Of a stretch of DNA of 64,000 bases, positions 36,642-46,054 are shown piece by piece (within the stretch, counting starts at the first letter, position 1; each line of letters begins with the position of its first letter). Where the stretch lies: the NCBI RefSeq assembly GCF_016107655.1, contig NZ_JABASX010000005.1, positions 248,001 to 312,000 on the forward strand. The letters are read 5' to 3'. The DNA is from Brevibacterium antiquum. GTDB taxonomy: Bacteria > Actinomycetota > Actinomycetes > Actinomycetales > Brevibacteriaceae. A model generated the notes under the pieces. It made no database searches, had not been told where the DNA came from, and saw only the letters and a program-made list of their open reading frames with translations. The translations under genes were made by a program, and so were the position numbers.

Positions 36642-36806
36642 TCGCCTGTGAGCGGGGATTCTTCCTCCGCCCTCGGCGTGTCGGAGGCAGCCACGGTCTC
36701 ACCTCCGCGTCTGCGCTCATGCTCCTTCGCCCGGACTCGCGAGAAGAGGACCTGCGCGACCGCGATGAGAATCCCGGCGAAGGCCTCGCCCGACGCAGGT
36801 GCTCGC

Positions 36807-37580
36807 TCAGCTCGCCGAGGTGGTGGTGACCTCGACATCGACGCCGGCGATGCGCAGCGCATCCAGTTCGGAGCCGTCACTGCCGGAGTCCGTGATCAAC
36901 TGGTCGATCTCCTCCGTGGGGACCGTGAGCACCGAGGAGTGCAGACCGACCTTCGTGTGGTCGACGAGTGCGGTGACCTTTCCGGCTCCGGCGGCCATAG
37001 CCCGGTCGGTGTCGGCCACAGGAAATGCGGGAGTGGAGAGGCCGAAGTCCGCGGCCAGCCCGTTGCCCGAGAGGAATACCGTGTCCGCTCTCAGGCCGGT
37101 CAGCTGTGAGACCGTGCCGCCGCCGACGAAGGCCCGGATCGAATGGCGCAGGATTCCCCCGACGACGATGACTTCGACGTCGGGGGAGGAGACCATCGCC
37201 TCGGCGACGAGGAGGGAATTGGTGACGATGCGGATGCCCGAGCGATCGCTGAGCTCCTTGGCCAGGAGCTCGGTCGTGGTGCCGGGGCCCAGGGCCACGA
37301 CGTCGCCGTTGCGCACATGCTTGGCTGCGGCCCGCGCAATCGCGGTCTTCTCAGCCAGTGCCTGCTCGAGCTTCTCTGCATACGACGATTCGCGGGCGCT
37401 GGAGAAGGCGACCGCGCCTCCGTGGGTGCGGGTCAGGCGTCCTTCATCGGCGAGCTGATCGAGGTCGCGACGGACCGTCACCGCTGAGGTGCTCAGCAGA
37501 TCCGAAAGGGCGGCGATGGAGACCGCACCGTCTCGTTCGATCGTCTCGATGATCACGTTTCGTCTTTGGGCGGCGATCAT
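36807..37580 (-). CDS. DeoR-family transcriptional regulator
   Basis: A 257-residue sugar-type regulator. The N-terminal winged helix is RRNVIIETIERDGAVSIAALSDLLSTSAVTVRRDLDQLADEGRLTRTHGGAV (residues 6-57), the DeoR signature. The rest is the DeoRC sensor domain, with VVALGPGTTTELLAKEL and LFLSGNGL-like VFLSGNGLAADFG and DHTKVG. It probably senses a sugar phosphate. It begins 10 bases after the IclR gene stop, so the two regulators may be co-transcribed, and it stands upstream of the symporter, its likely target. Confidence 0.9.
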   Translation of the reverse strand: MIAAQRRNVIIETIERDGAVSIAALSDLLSTSAVTVRRDLDQLADEGRLTRTHGGAVAFSSARESSYAEKLEQALAEKTAIARAAAKHVRNGDVVALGPGTTTELLAKELSDRSGIRIVTNSLLVAEAMVSSPDVEVIVVGGILRHSIRAFVGGGTVSQLTGLRADTVFLSGNGLAADFGLSTPAFPVADTDRAMAAGAGKVTALVDHTKVGLHSSVLTVPTEEIDQLITDSGSDGSELDALRIAGVDVEVTTTSAS

Positions 37581-37590
37581 GGGGTTGTCC

Positions 37591-38307
37591 TCAGCCTCTG
37601 ATGAGAGCTTCGCTCAAGGTCCGAGCCGCTTCGATGATGGACTTCGCGTGCAGGCGTCCCGGTTGACGTGTCAGACGGTCCACGGGACCGGAGATCGACA
37701 CGGCGGCCACGACGCGATTGCTGGGTCCGCGCACCGGGGCCGAGACGGAGGCGACGCCTCGTTCGCGTTCGGCTATCGACTGCGCCCAGCCTCGGCGACG
37801 GACGCCGGAGAGCATGGTGGCGGAGAAGCGGGCACCGCGCAGGCCGGTGTGCAGACGGTCGGGTTCCTCCCAGGCCAGGAGGACTTGGGCGGCGGAACCC
37901 GCGCGCATGCTCAGGGTGGCACCGATCGGCACCGAGTCGCGCAGGCCGACGGGGCGTTCGGCGGCGGCCACGCACAGGCGCAGGTCGCCCTGGCGGCGGA
38001 AGAGCTGTGCGGACTCGCCGGTCTGGTCGCGAAGCTGGCCGAGCACCGGTCCGGCCGCAGCGAGCAGGCGGTCCTCGCCGGCGGCCGAGGAGAGTTCGGC
38101 CAGACGTGGGCCGAGGACGAAGCGACCCTGCAGGTCACGTCCGACGATGCGATGGAATTCGAGCGCAACGGCCAGACGGTGGGCAGTGGGTCGGGCGAGT
38201 CCGGTCAATGAGACCAATTCGGCCAGTGATGCGGGTCCAGCCTCAAGGGCGGAGAGAACCATTGCGGCCTTGTCGATGACTCCGACGCCGCTACCATTGC
38301 TTGTCAT
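37591..38307 (-). CDS. ltbR: IclR-family regulator, LtbR/NdgR type
   Basis: A 238-residue IclR protein: helix-turn-helix at residues 10-65 (VIDKAAMVLSALEAGPASLAELVSLTGLARPTAHRLAVAL) and the IclR effector domain after it. In actinobacteria the IclR gene divergent from leuCD is LtbR/NdgR, which in Corynebacterium represses leucine and tryptophan synthesis genes; orthology here rests on position and family. I chose the ATG at 38307; the longer frame to 38400 adds unlike residues. Its own start region overlaps an ATAGTG-containing site. DeoR follows 10 bases later. Confidence 0.82.
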   Translation of the reverse strand: MTSNGSGVGVIDKAAMVLSALEAGPASLAELVSLTGLARPTAHRLAVALEFHRIVGRDLQGRFVLGPRLAELSSAAGEDRLLAAAGPVLGQLRDQTGESAQLFRRQGDLRLCVAAAERPVGLRDSVPIGATLSMRAGSAAQVLLAWEEPDRLHTGLRGARFSATMLSGVRRRGWAQSIAERERGVASVSAPVRGPSNRVVAAVSISGPVDRLTRQPGRLHAKSIIEAARTLSEALIRG

Positions 38308-38320
38308 AGACACTATTGTG
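38305..38320. promoter_or_regulatory. LtbR-like site overlapping the start of its own gene
   Basis: On the minus strand the sequence reads ACAATAGTGTCTATG, holding the ATAGTG core of the published LtbR consensus CA(T/C)ATAGTG(A/G)GA. It would allow self-repression and control of leuC across the 196-base gap. Confidence 0.4.
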
Positions 38321-38470
38321 CGCGTCTCAGTGGGCGAGATGCAAGTTCGAAATGCGATACGGGCGAGTAGGTTTCCTGTACGAACTCGTTGAGCGCACAT
38401 CGCGCACTCGCCGAGTGGTCAGATCGAATGTCACCCACGCCCGAACACGGGCCGTCACAGCAGTAAGCAC

Positions 38471-38489
38471 GTACAGGCAATCCCTGTAC
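38471..38489 (+). promoter_or_regulatory. GTACAGG/CCTGTAC inverted repeat before leuC
   Basis: GTACAGG-CAATC-CCTGTAC is a perfect 7-bp inverted repeat ending 3 bases before the leuC ribosome binding site. A third CCTGTAC stands at 38375-38381. It may be an operator or a small mRNA hairpin that hides the ribosome site. Confidence 0.5.
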
Positions 38490-38503
38490 CAGCGGGAGGA
38501 ATC

Positions 38504-39994
38504 ATGCCACGCACTTTGGCCGAGAAGGTCTGGGCCGATCACGTCGTATCCCTGGGCGAAGACGGTGCGCCCGACCTCATCTACATCGACCTCCACCTCG
38601 TCCACGAGGTCACCAGCCCGCAGGCATTCGACGGTCTCCGACTCGCCGGGCGCCCCGTGCGCCGCCCCGACCTGACGATCGCCACGGAGGATCACAATAC
38701 TCCGACCTGGGACATCGACAAGCCCATCGCCGAGCCCACCTCTGCCACGCAGATCGAAACCCTGAGGCAGAACACGCAGGAATTCGGGATCCGGCTGCAC
38801 AGCCTCGGCGATGCCGACCAGGGAATCGTCCACGTCGTGGGCCCACAGCTGGGCCTGACCCAGCCCGGCACCACCGTCGTCTGCGGTGACTCGCACACCT
38901 CCACCCACGGCGCCTTCGGTGCGCTGGCACTGGGCATCGGCACCTCAGAGGTCGAGCACGTGCTCGCCACCCAGACGCTGAGCCTCAAGGCATTCAAGAC
39001 GATGTCGATCACCGTCGACGGCGAACTGCCCGAAGGCTCGAGCGCCAAGGACATCATCCTCGCCATCATCGCGAAGATCGGCACCGGCGGCGGGCAGGGC
39101 TACGTGCTCGAATACCGCGGCTCGGCGATTCGCGCGCTGTCGATGGAAGCACGGATGACCATCTGCAACATGTCGATCGAGGCCGGAGCCCGCGCCGGCA
39201 TGGTTGCCCCGGACGAGACCACCTTCGACTACGTCAAGGGCCGTCCGCACGCACCCGAGGGCGAAGACTGGGACGCCGCAGTCGAATACTGGAAGACCCT
39301 GTACACCGACGAGGGCGCCACCTTCGACCATGAGGTCGTCCTCGAGGCCAAGGACATCGAACCGTTCGTGACCTGGGGAACCAACCCGGGCCAAGGACTG
39401 CCGCTGTCGGCCTCCGTGCCCTCACCCGATGACTTCGCCGACGAGAACGACAAGGCATCGGCCGCCAACGCCCTGGCCTACATGGGTCTGACGCCGGGCA
39501 CCCCGCTGCGCGAGATCGAAGTCGACACCGTGTTCCTCGGTTCGTGCACGAACTCACGCATCGAAGACCTGCGTGCCGCCGCCGAGGTGGTCCGCGGCCG
39601 GAAGAAGGCCGAGAACGTCCGCTTCATGGTCGTGCCCGGATCAGCGAAGGTGCGCCTGCAGGCCGAGGACGAGGGTCTCGACACGATCTTCAAGGACTTT
39701 GGGGGAGAGTGGCGCTTCGCCGGCTGCTCGATGTGCCTGGGCATGAACCCGGACCAGCTGGCCGACGGCGAACGCTGCGCCTCGACCTCGAACCGCAACT
39801 TCGAGGGTCGTCAGGGCAAGGGCGGGCGCACCCACCTCGTATCCCCGCTCGTGGCAGCGGCCACCGCCGTGCGCGGGACGCTGTCCTCACCCGGTGACGT
39901 CAAGGATCTCCCACGCGACGCCGAACCGGTGGCGTGGACGGACGATAAGCCCACCTTGACACTGACACCCACCCCCACCTCGGCGAACGCTTAA
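38504..39994 (+). CDS. leuC: 3-isopropylmalate dehydratase large subunit
   Basis: A 496-residue aconitase-family subunit that, with LeuD, converts 2- to 3-isopropylmalate. [31 protein letters not shown] is the substrate region; the [4Fe-4S] cysteines are in [11 protein letters not shown] and [21 protein letters not shown] at the start is typical. GGGAGGA lies 4 bases before the ATG. The C-terminus carries a short Thr/Pro-rich tail. leuD follows 13 bases later. Confidence 0.97.
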   Translation: MPRTLAEKVWADHVVSLGEDGAPDLIYIDLHLVHEVTSPQAFDGLRLAGRPVRRPDLTIATEDHNTPTWDIDKPIAEPTSATQIETLRQNTQEFGIRLHSLGDADQGIVHVVGPQLGLTQPGTTVVCGDSHTSTHGAFGALALGIGTSEVEHVLATQTLSLKAFKTMSITVDGELPEGSSAKDIILAIIAKIGTGGGQGYVLEYRGSAIRALSMEARMTICNMSIEAGARAGMVAPDETTFDYVKGRPHAPEGEDWDAAVEYWKTLYTDEGATFDHEVVLEAKDIEPFVTWGTNPGQGLPLSASVPSPDDFADENDKASAANALAYMGLTPGTPLREIEVDTVFLGSCTNSRIEDLRAAAEVVRGRKKAENVRFMVVPGSAKVRLQAEDEGLDTIFKDFGGEWRFAGCSMCLGMNPDQLADGERCASTSNRNFEGRQGKGGRTHLVSPLVAAATAVRGTLSSPGDVKDLPRDAEPVAWTDDKPTLTLTPTPTSANA

Positions 39995-40007
39995 GGAGTG
40001 AAGCCTG

Positions 40008-40607
40008 ATGGAAGCTTTCAGCACACATACCGGCATCGGCGTCCCGCTGCGTCGCGCCAACATCGACACCGACCAGATCATCCCGGCGAAGTTCCTCAAG
40101 CGGGTCACCCGCACCGGGTTCGAAGACGCGCTGTTCTACCGGTGGCGGACGAACGACGATTTCGTCCTCAACGACCCTGACTTCTCGGCCGGCTCCGTCC
40201 TCGTGGCTGGACCCGATTTCGGCACCGGCTCTTCGCGTGAGCACGCCGTGTGGGCGCTCAAGGACTACGGTTTCCGCGTCGTCCTCTCCTCGCGCTTCGG
40301 CGACATCTTCCGCGGCAACTCCGGCAAAGAGGGCCTCCTGGCAGCTCAGTTGGAACAGGACGACATCGAATTGATCTGGAAGATCCTGGAGAACCACCCG
40401 GGCACCCCGATCACCGTGGACCTGAACGAGAAGACCGTGACCTGCGATTCGGTCACGGTGACGTTCCAGATCGATGATTATACGCGCTGGCGCCTCCTCG
40501 AAGGCCATGACGACATCAGCCTGACCCTGGCCAAGGAATCCGAGATCTCCGATTTCGAGTCCAAGCGGGCGACGTTCAAGCCGACGACTCTGCCCGCGAA
40601 GGTCTGA
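40008..40607 (+). CDS. leuD: 3-isopropylmalate dehydratase small subunit
   Basis: A 199-residue swivel-domain subunit that completes the isopropylmalate isomerase with Leu[28 protein letters not shown] is the conserved start and [24 protein letters not shown] the family motif. AAGGAG stands 9 bases before the ATG and overlaps the leuC stop. The stop codon lies in the first of three 22-bp tandem units. Confidence 0.97.
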   Translation: MEAFSTHTGIGVPLRRANIDTDQIIPAKFLKRVTRTGFEDALFYRWRTNDDFVLNDPDFSAGSVLVAGPDFGTGSSREHAVWALKDYGFRVVLSSRFGDIFRGNSGKEGLLAAQLEQDDIELIWKILENHPGTPITVDLNEKTVTCDSVTVTFQIDDYTRWRLLEGHDDISLTLAKESEISDFESKRATFKPTTLPAKV

Positions 40608-40663
40608 ACCCTTCTCAGCGAAAGTCTGAAGCTTTCTCAGTGAAGGACTGATCCCTTCTCAGT
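40598..40663 (+). repeat. Three 22-bp tandem units at the leuD stop
   Basis: Units at 40598-40619, 40620-40641 and 40642-40663 each begin GAA(G/A)G(T/A)CTGA and end TTCTCAG(C/T), with a partial fourth copy. The first includes the leuD stop codon. Each unit can fold as GAAG...CTTC, so the array forms a series of small hairpins. The rest of the gap to murA holds only the murA promoter. Confidence 0.9.
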
Positions 40664-40729
40664 GAAGGCTCGAATCGTCGAACGCGACGGTCTGAGAGCC
40701 GTGACACAGGGGACCCACGCCGCGTCTGC

Positions 40730-40771
40730 GCTAGTCTTGGACGAGTCCGGACTAGTCTGGGCCACGTCCGG
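40730..40771 (+). promoter_or_regulatory. Duplicated 21-bp promoter-like element before murA
   Basis: Two adjacent 21-bp units (40730-40750 and 40751-40771) each contain CTAGTCT and end in GTCCGG. TAGTCT fits a -10 box, so the duplication may have made tandem start sites 21 bases apart. The murA ATG is 35 bases after the second unit. Confidence 0.5.
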
Positions 40772-40806
40772 ATCCTACCGGGTGCAAGTGTGACGCAGGG
40801 AGGAAC

Positions 40807-42123
40807 ATGCTCGAAGTTCGCGGCGGTAATCCGTTAGGTGGAACCGTCCAGGTCAGAGGTGCCAAGAACTTGGTTCCCAAGGCCATGGTCGCCTCATTGT
40901 TGGGAGAGACGCCCTCCGTGCTGCGCGGGGTGCCGCAGATCAGGGACGTTGAGATCGTCACCGGTCTGCTCGAGCTCCACGGGGTTCGGGTCACGCCCGG
41001 GGCCGATGGACAGCTGTCCGACGGTGAACTTCACCTGGACCCCTCCGATATGGCACAGGGATCGATCGTCGACATCGACGCACACGCCGGTTCCTCACGG
41101 ATCCCGATCCTCTTCTGCGGACCTCTCCTGCACAGTCTGGGCCAAGCGTTCATTCCGGATCTGGGCGGCTGCCACATCGGCGACCGTCCCATCAACTTCC
41201 ACCTCGATGTGCTGCGGCAGTTCGGTGCCGAGGTCGACAAGACCTCCGGCGGCATCATGCTCACCACCCGGGGACGACTCCAGGGGACGAAGGTCGAACT
41301 GCCCTTCCCCTCTGTGGGTGCCACCGAGCAGGTTCTGCTGACCGCGGTCCGCGCCGAAGGTGTGACCGAGCTGCGCAATGCGGCCATCGAACCCGAGATC
41401 ATGGATCTCATCGCCCTGCTGCAGAAGATGGGCGCCATCATCACCGTCGACACCGACCGTGTGGTGCGCATCGAGGGCGTGGAGAGCCTGCGCGGATTCA
41501 TCCACCGCGCGCTGCCGGACCGCAATGAGACCGCCTCGTGGGCCTCTGCCGCGCTGGCCACCGGCGGAGACATCTTCGTCGAAGGTGCCTCCCAGCCCGA
41601 GCTCATCACCTTCCTCAACGTCTTCCGCCGCATCGGCGGCGAATTCGAGGTCGAGGAGACCGGGATCCGTTTCCGCCACCCCGGCGGCAAGCTCACGTCC
41701 TTCGCGCTGGAGACCGACGTGCACCCGGGCTTCATGACCGATTGGCAGCAGCCGCTCGTCGTCGCCATGACCCAGGCCGAGGGCCTGTCGATCATCCACG
41801 AGACCGTGTACGAGAACCGCTTCGGCTTCACTCACGCGCTCGGTGAGATGGGCGCCCAGATCCAGCTCTACCGCGAATGCCTCGGCGGCACACCCTGCCG
41901 CTTCGGGCGCCGCAACTACCAGCATTCAGCCGTGGTCTCCGGGCCCACCGAACTCACCGGAACACGCATCGACGTGCCCGACCTGCGGGGTGGGTTCAGC
42001 CACCTCATCGCAGCCCTGGCAGCACGCGGCACCAGCCAGGTCCACGGCATCGAGCTCATCAATCGCGGATACGAGAACTTCCTCGACAAGCTTCTCGGTC
42101 TCGGGGCCGAGGTGGCCGCATGA
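40807..42123 (+). CDS. murA: UDP-N-acetylglucosamine 1-carboxyvinyltransferase
   Basis: A 438-residue EPSP-synthase-fold enzyme that adds enolpyruvate to UDP-GlcNAc, the first committed step of peptidoglycan synthesis. GGNPLGGTVQVRGAKNLVPKAM is the substrate-binding start; the catalytic loop is PDLGGCHIGDRPINFH with C122, the residue attacked by fosfomycin; unlike mycobacterial MurA, which has Asp there, this one keeps Cys. GGGAGGA stands 4 bases before the ATG. plsC overlaps its stop as ATGA. Confidence 0.96.
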   Translation: MLEVRGGNPLGGTVQVRGAKNLVPKAMVASLLGETPSVLRGVPQIRDVEIVTGLLELHGVRVTPGADGQLSDGELHLDPSDMAQGSIVDIDAHAGSSRIPILFCGPLLHSLGQAFIPDLGGCHIGDRPINFHLDVLRQFGAEVDKTSGGIMLTTRGRLQGTKVELPFPSVGATEQVLLTAVRAEGVTELRNAAIEPEIMDLIALLQKMGAIITVDTDRVVRIEGVESLRGFIHRALPDRNETASWASAALATGGDIFVEGASQPELITFLNVFRRIGGEFEVEETGIRFRHPGGKLTSFALETDVHPGFMTDWQQPLVVAMTQAEGLSIIHETVYENRFGFTHALGEMGAQIQLYRECLGGTPCRFGRRNYQHSAVVSGPTELTGTRIDVPDLRGGFSHLIAALAARGTSQVHGIELINRGYENFLDKLLGLGAEVAA

Positions 42124-42887
42124 GTGCGGTGACCGAGCCGGACTCGAACGATCACGATCTCGTCTCCTTCGATCCCGCCTCAGTGCGTGCGCAGAACCGG
42201 GCCGGCACCATCGCCGCCACCGCTGCCTTCGGGCTGATGAGGACGGCCACGAAGATGGCGGTCACGGGGGCCGAACATCTGCCGCCGCCGGGCAAGGCCG
42301 CCATCATCGCCGCCTACCATGCGAACCACCTCGACCCGATCCTCGTGGGCCTGGCCCTCAAACGTCACGGTCGAATGCCGCATTTCCTGGCGAAGTCGTC
42401 TCTGTTCTCCGGCGTTCTCGGAACGATCCTCAAGACGATCGGCCAGATTCCCGTGCTGCGAGCCTCGGGGCAGGCCGGGGACTCGCTCGAATACGCGAAA
42501 GATGCTTTGGCCAATGGCCAAACCGTGGTCATCTACCCCGAAGGAACCTTGACCAAGGACCCGGACTTCTGGCCCCAGCACTTCAAATCCGGCACTGCCC
42601 GGCTCGCCCTTGAAACAGGAGCACCGATCATTCCCGTCGCCCACTGGGGGCTCAACGGAATCTATCCGCGCGGATCTCGGCTGCCGAGGCTGAAACCGCT
42701 GAGCCACAGCTGCGTCGTCAGATTCGGGCCTTCCCTCGACTACGAGGACCTGTGGCCCCACCGCGAGGAGAAGAGGGCCAAGACGGTGCTCACCCACCGT
42801 CTGACGAACACCATTGCAGCGATGGTCGGCGAGCTTTCGAACCGTGAGCTGCCGGCGAGATTCCACAACAAGGAGGTCGGCGAATGA
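42120..42887 (+). CDS. plsC: 1-acyl-sn-glycerol-3-phosphate acyltransferase
   Basis: A 255-residue acyltransferase that makes phosphatidate. The HX4D motif is YHANHLDPILVG (near residue 65) and the glycerol-phosphate motif is VIYPEGTLTKD (near 140), followed by PIIPVAHWGLNGIYPRG. It is coupled to murA by ATGA and to gpsA by another ATGA. The murA-plsC-gpsA set supplies cell-envelope building blocks. Confidence 0.92.
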   Translation: MSAVTEPDSNDHDLVSFDPASVRAQNRAGTIAATAAFGLMRTATKMAVTGAEHLPPPGKAAIIAAYHANHLDPILVGLALKRHGRMPHFLAKSSLFSGVLGTILKTIGQIPVLRASGQAGDSLEYAKDALANGQTVVIYPEGTLTKDPDFWPQHFKSGTARLALETGAPIIPVAHWGLNGIYPRGSRLPRLKPLSHSCVVRFGPSLDYEDLWPHREEKRAKTVLTHRLTNTIAAMVGELSNRELPARFHNKEVGE

Positions 42888-43897
42888 GCGTCGAGAAGAC
42901 CGCAGTGCTGGGCGCCGGATCATGGGGGACAACCTATGCCGCCGTCGTCGCTGATGCCGGATTCCCCGTCACCCTCTGGGCTCGCCGGTCCGAGGTCGCC
43001 GAGGAGATCACCTCCTCACACACCAACGAACGGTACCTCGGCGACCGGGACCTGCCTGAGCTGCTGAGCGCGACCGCCGATGACATCGCCGCCGTGACAG
43101 ACGCCGAGGTCATCATCCTCGCCGTTCCCGCGCAAACCCTGCGGGTTAACCTGAGCCGGTGGAAGCCGCACCTGCGCCCAGGAGTGAAGCTCGTGAGCCT
43201 GATGAAGGGCATCGAGGTCGACACAGGCAAACGCATGTCCGAGGTCATCGCCGAGGTCGCCGAGGTGGACTCCACCCAGATCGCGGTCGTCTCCGGCCCG
43301 AACCTGGCCCGTGAGATCGCCGATCGTCAGCCCACAGCCACCGTCGTGGCCTCGGAGAGCATCGAGACCGCCGAGGTGGTCGCTGAGATCAGTGCCAACG
43401 GCTACTTCCGGCCCTATACGAACACCGACGTCGTCGGCGTCGAGATGGGCGGTGCCGTGAAGAACGTCATCGCCCTGGCAGTCGGCATCGCCGATGGTCA
43501 GAAACTCGGCGACAACTCGAAGGCCTCGATCATCACCCGCGGCCTGGCCGAGACCTCTCGTCTTGCCGCTGCCATGGGTGCCCAGCCGCACACCCTCTCG
43601 GGGCTGGCCGGACTCGGCGACCTCGTCGCCACCTGCGCCTCACCACTGTCGCGAAACAGGACATTCGGGCGCCACCTCGGCGAGGGCATGAGCCTGGATG
43701 ATGTCATCGCCCACACCTCGCAGACCGCTGAGGGAGTGAAATCGGCGACCGCCATCCTCGCCCTGGGCCGCAGGTACGCAGTCGACCTGCCGATCACGGA
43801 AGCCGTGTGTGCGGTCCTCGGAGGACAGCTGAGGGTTGACGAACTCGCCGGTTTGCTGTTGTCTCGGAAGCGTAAGCACGAGGGGCCACCTGCCTGA
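42884..43897 (+). CDS. gpsA: Glycerol-3-phosphate dehydrogenase [NAD(P)+]
   Basis: A 337-residue enzyme that reduces dihydroxyacetone phosphate to glycerol-3-phosphate for phospholipids. The Rossmann motif is VLGAGSWGTTYAAVVADAG at the start; SLMKGIEVDTGKRMSEV and the catalytic-lysine region GVEMGGAVKNVIALAVGIADG follow; SGLAGLGDLVATCAS is typical. Its ATG overlaps the plsC stop (ATGA). Confidence 0.96.
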   Translation: MSVEKTAVLGAGSWGTTYAAVVADAGFPVTLWARRSEVAEEITSSHTNERYLGDRDLPELLSATADDIAAVTDAEVIILAVPAQTLRVNLSRWKPHLRPGVKLVSLMKGIEVDTGKRMSEVIAEVAEVDSTQIAVVSGPNLAREIADRQPTATVVASESIETAEVVAEISANGYFRPYTNTDVVGVEMGGAVKNVIALAVGIADGQKLGDNSKASIITRGLAETSRLAAAMGAQPHTLSGLAGLGDLVATCASPLSRNRTFGRHLGEGMSLDDVIAHTSQTAEGVKSATAILALGRRYAVDLPITEAVCAVLGGQLRVDELAGLLLSRKRKHEGPPA

Positions 43898-43974
43898 GCA
43901 GCTCAGGCTGGCCGGCACCACAGCGTACGATCACTGCATCGCACGACCACTACATCGCGTTACAAGGAGCAGAC

Positions 43975-44508
43975 ATGAGCGTCAACTCACCGTTCTACAA
44001 CCTTTCTGATGTCCCGACATTCACCCTCACCAGCACAGATATCGAGAATGGGGCCGAACTGAGCGGACCGCAGCTCTCAGGCGCGATGGGCGTCGACGGC
44101 GGCCAGGACGTCTCCCCGCAGCTGTCCTGGTCGGGATTCCCCGCAGAGACCAAGGCCTTCGCCGTGACCTGCTATGACCCCGACGCACCCACCGGCTCCG
44201 GTTTCTGGCACTGGGTCGTCACCGACCTCGACGCATCGACGACCAGCCTGCCCGCCAACGCCGGCGATCCATCGGCAGACTTGTTGCCGGCAGGAACAGT
44301 GACCCTGCGCAACGATGCGGGCGAACCTCGCTTCGTCGGTGCCGCCCCACCCCAGGGCCACGGACCGCACCGTTACTTCTTCATCGTCACGGCACTGGCG
44401 GAGCCGCTGGGCCTCGACGAATCCGCCTCACCGGCCTTCGCCGGATTCAACATGTTCTTCAAGGGCATCGCACGTGCGTGGCTGGAATGCACGTTCGAGC
44501 TCAAGTGA
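43975..44508 (+). CDS. YbhB/YbcL family PEBP-like protein
   Basis: A 177-residue phosphatidylethanolamine-binding-protein-like fold. The signature stretch is DVSPQLSWSGFPAETKAFAVTCYDPDAPTGSGFWHWVVTDL, and GPHRYFFIVTALAEPLGL follows. Bacterial members bind small anionic ligands; no clear function is known. AAGGAG lies 6 bases before the ATG. In the 77 bases upstream a 15-16-bp piece (GATCACTGCATCGCAC) is repeated with changes. ddl follows 54 bases after the stop. Confidence 0.9.
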   Translation: MSVNSPFYNLSDVPTFTLTSTDIENGAELSGPQLSGAMGVDGGQDVSPQLSWSGFPAETKAFAVTCYDPDAPTGSGFWHWVVTDLDASTTSLPANAGDPSADLLPAGTVTLRNDAGEPRFVGAAPPQGHGPHRYFFIVTALAEPLGLDESASPAFAGFNMFFKGIARAWLECTFELK

Positions 44509-44562
44509 GCTAGAGTTTTCCAGTCCGTACAAACGGTCACGCGCTTACGACCAAGGATTTCT

Positions 44563-45678
44563 ATGCCTGAATCTGATCACCGGCCACTCGTCGCAGTCCT
44601 CTTCGGCGGACGATCGAGCGAACACGCCGTCAGCTGCGTCACTGCTGCCGGGGTCATCCAGGCCATCGACACCGACGCCTACCGTGTTCTGCCGATCGGC
44701 ATCACGAAGGCCGGTGTGTGGCGCATCGTCGAAGACTGGTCGACGATGGCCTTCGACCCGGCTGACATGCCCGAGGTCGTTGACAACGGAACCGAGGTCA
44801 TCCCGCCGATCTCCGCGCAGGGCTCACCTCTGCTGCAGCGGGACGCCGAGGGGCAGTACACCGAGCTCGGATCCGTCGACGTCTTCTTCCCTCTCCTGCA
44901 CGGCCAGTACGGGGAAGACGGAACTCTGCAGGGCCTGTTCGAACTCAGCGACACGGCCTACGTCGGCTCCGGGGTCTTCGCTTCGGCGGCGAGCATGGAC
45001 AAGCACTACACGAAGTCCCTCATGGCCCACGCCGGAATTCCGACGTGCCCCTGGGAGCTCGTGACCGAAACCATGTGGGATTCCGAGCAGGCTGACGCGC
45101 AGGCTCGGATCACCGGACTTGGTCTGCCCGTATTCGTCAAACCGGCACGGGCAGGATCGTCCATGGGAGTCAGCCGCGTCGAGTCCGCCGAGGGACTGGA
45201 TCAGGCGCTGCGCTCTGCCTTCGAGCATGATTCCAAGGTCATCGTCGAACCACAGGTCGTCGGCCGCGAGATCGAATGCGCGGTGCTCGGCTCTGTTCAC
45301 GACCGTCAGGTCCGCGTCTCGTTCCCCGGAGAGATCGAAGTCTCCGGCGAGCACTCGTTCTATGACTTCGAGGCCAAATACCTCAACCTCGCCGATGCGC
45401 AGCTGACCTGTCCGGCGCGCGTCGATGAGAAGACGACGGCCCGGATCCAGGAACTCTCGGCTCAGGTCTTCCGGCTCTTCGATTGCACAGGACTCTCACG
45501 AGTCGATACCTTCGTCACAGATGCCGGTGACGTCCTCATCAACGAGATCAACACGCTCCCGGGGTTCACCCCCACCTCGGCGTACCCGTTCATGTGGTCG
45601 AACTCGGGCATCGAGTACCCGGCGCTCATCTCAGAGCTCATCACCATCGCCCTGGTCGACCACGCCCGCACTCACTGA
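44563..45678 (+). CDS. ddl: D-alanine-D-alanine ligase
   Basis: A 371-residue ATP-grasp enzyme that joins two D-alanines for peptidoglycan. VAVLFGGRSSEHAVSCVTAAGV is the conserved start, PLLHGQYGEDGTLQGLFELSDTAYVGSGVFASAASMDK the serine-loop region, and INEINTLPGFTPTSAYPFMW the end of the active site. AAGGA stands about 8 bases before the ATG. The order gpsA-ddl-DUF3515-thiL is common in actinobacteria; here a nuclease-like gene is inserted between ddl and DUF3515. Confidence 0.96.
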   Translation: MPESDHRPLVAVLFGGRSSEHAVSCVTAAGVIQAIDTDAYRVLPIGITKAGVWRIVEDWSTMAFDPADMPEVVDNGTEVIPPISAQGSPLLQRDAEGQYTELGSVDVFFPLLHGQYGEDGTLQGLFELSDTAYVGSGVFASAASMDKHYTKSLMAHAGIPTCPWELVTETMWDSEQADAQARITGLGLPVFVKPARAGSSMGVSRVESAEGLDQALRSAFEHDSKVIVEPQVVGREIECAVLGSVHDRQVRVSFPGEIEVSGEHSFYDFEAKYLNLADAQLTCPARVDEKTTARIQELSAQVFRLFDCTGLSRVDTFVTDAGDVLINEINTLPGFTPTSAYPFMWSNSGIEYPALISELITIALVDHARTH

Positions 45679-46054
45679 GTCCCGAGTCGCGCACCCATTC
45701 AGTCCCGCTGGATCTGAGTCACGCACGCGCTGAGTCACGCACGATATGTAGGCGTCTGCGGCTCCTGAGCACACCTGTAACCCCGAGCACACCTGGCAGG
45801 CAGGCTGCATCTGCCATTGGGCATCGAGGGGACTACTTAGCGTCGAGGGGTCACGCTATAAACTCGACCCTCGTCGATAAGTGGTCCCGCCGGTGCTGAT
45901 GGCCGACGCTGCTCCCGAGCTTTGGCGCGATCTCAGGTGCGTCGAGACGGTAGCGGGGGTCGTTTCAGTGTCGGGGCGGCAACTTGTGACCATGGGCACC
46001 GAGGTGGTTTCGGACTGACCGCAGTGTGCCGCTGTCCTTTTGAGCCTCCGCCTG
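45679..46054. other. Gene-poor stretch after ddl
   Basis: The 376 bases hold no supported gene. The first 75 bases contain degenerate tandem copies of the ddl end, clearest in CTGAGTCACGCACGCG and CTGAGTCACGCACGAT near 45714-45745. Palindromic element copy 1 follows at 45824-45889. The remaining part up to the nuclease-like gene shows nothing I can name. Confidence 0.7.
45824..45889. repeat. Palindromic element, copy 1
   Basis: GGGACTACTTAGCG at the left and TCGATAAGTGGTCCC at the right form an imperfect inverted repeat of about 22 bases per arm around an AT-richer centre. A related 65-base sequence lies at 47132-47196. The two flank the nuclease-like gene. As a hairpin it could also end the ddl transcript. 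Confidence 0.65.

Noticed and set aside
36632-36806. Possible small gene downstream of the DeoR gene
   Set aside because: The frame on the minus strand mostly overlaps DeoR, lacks a ribosome site and has no recognisable content.
40598-40663. 22-bp repeats after leuD as a CRISPR-like array
   Set aside because: The units are directly adjacent with no spacers and are too short and variable; no cas gene is present.
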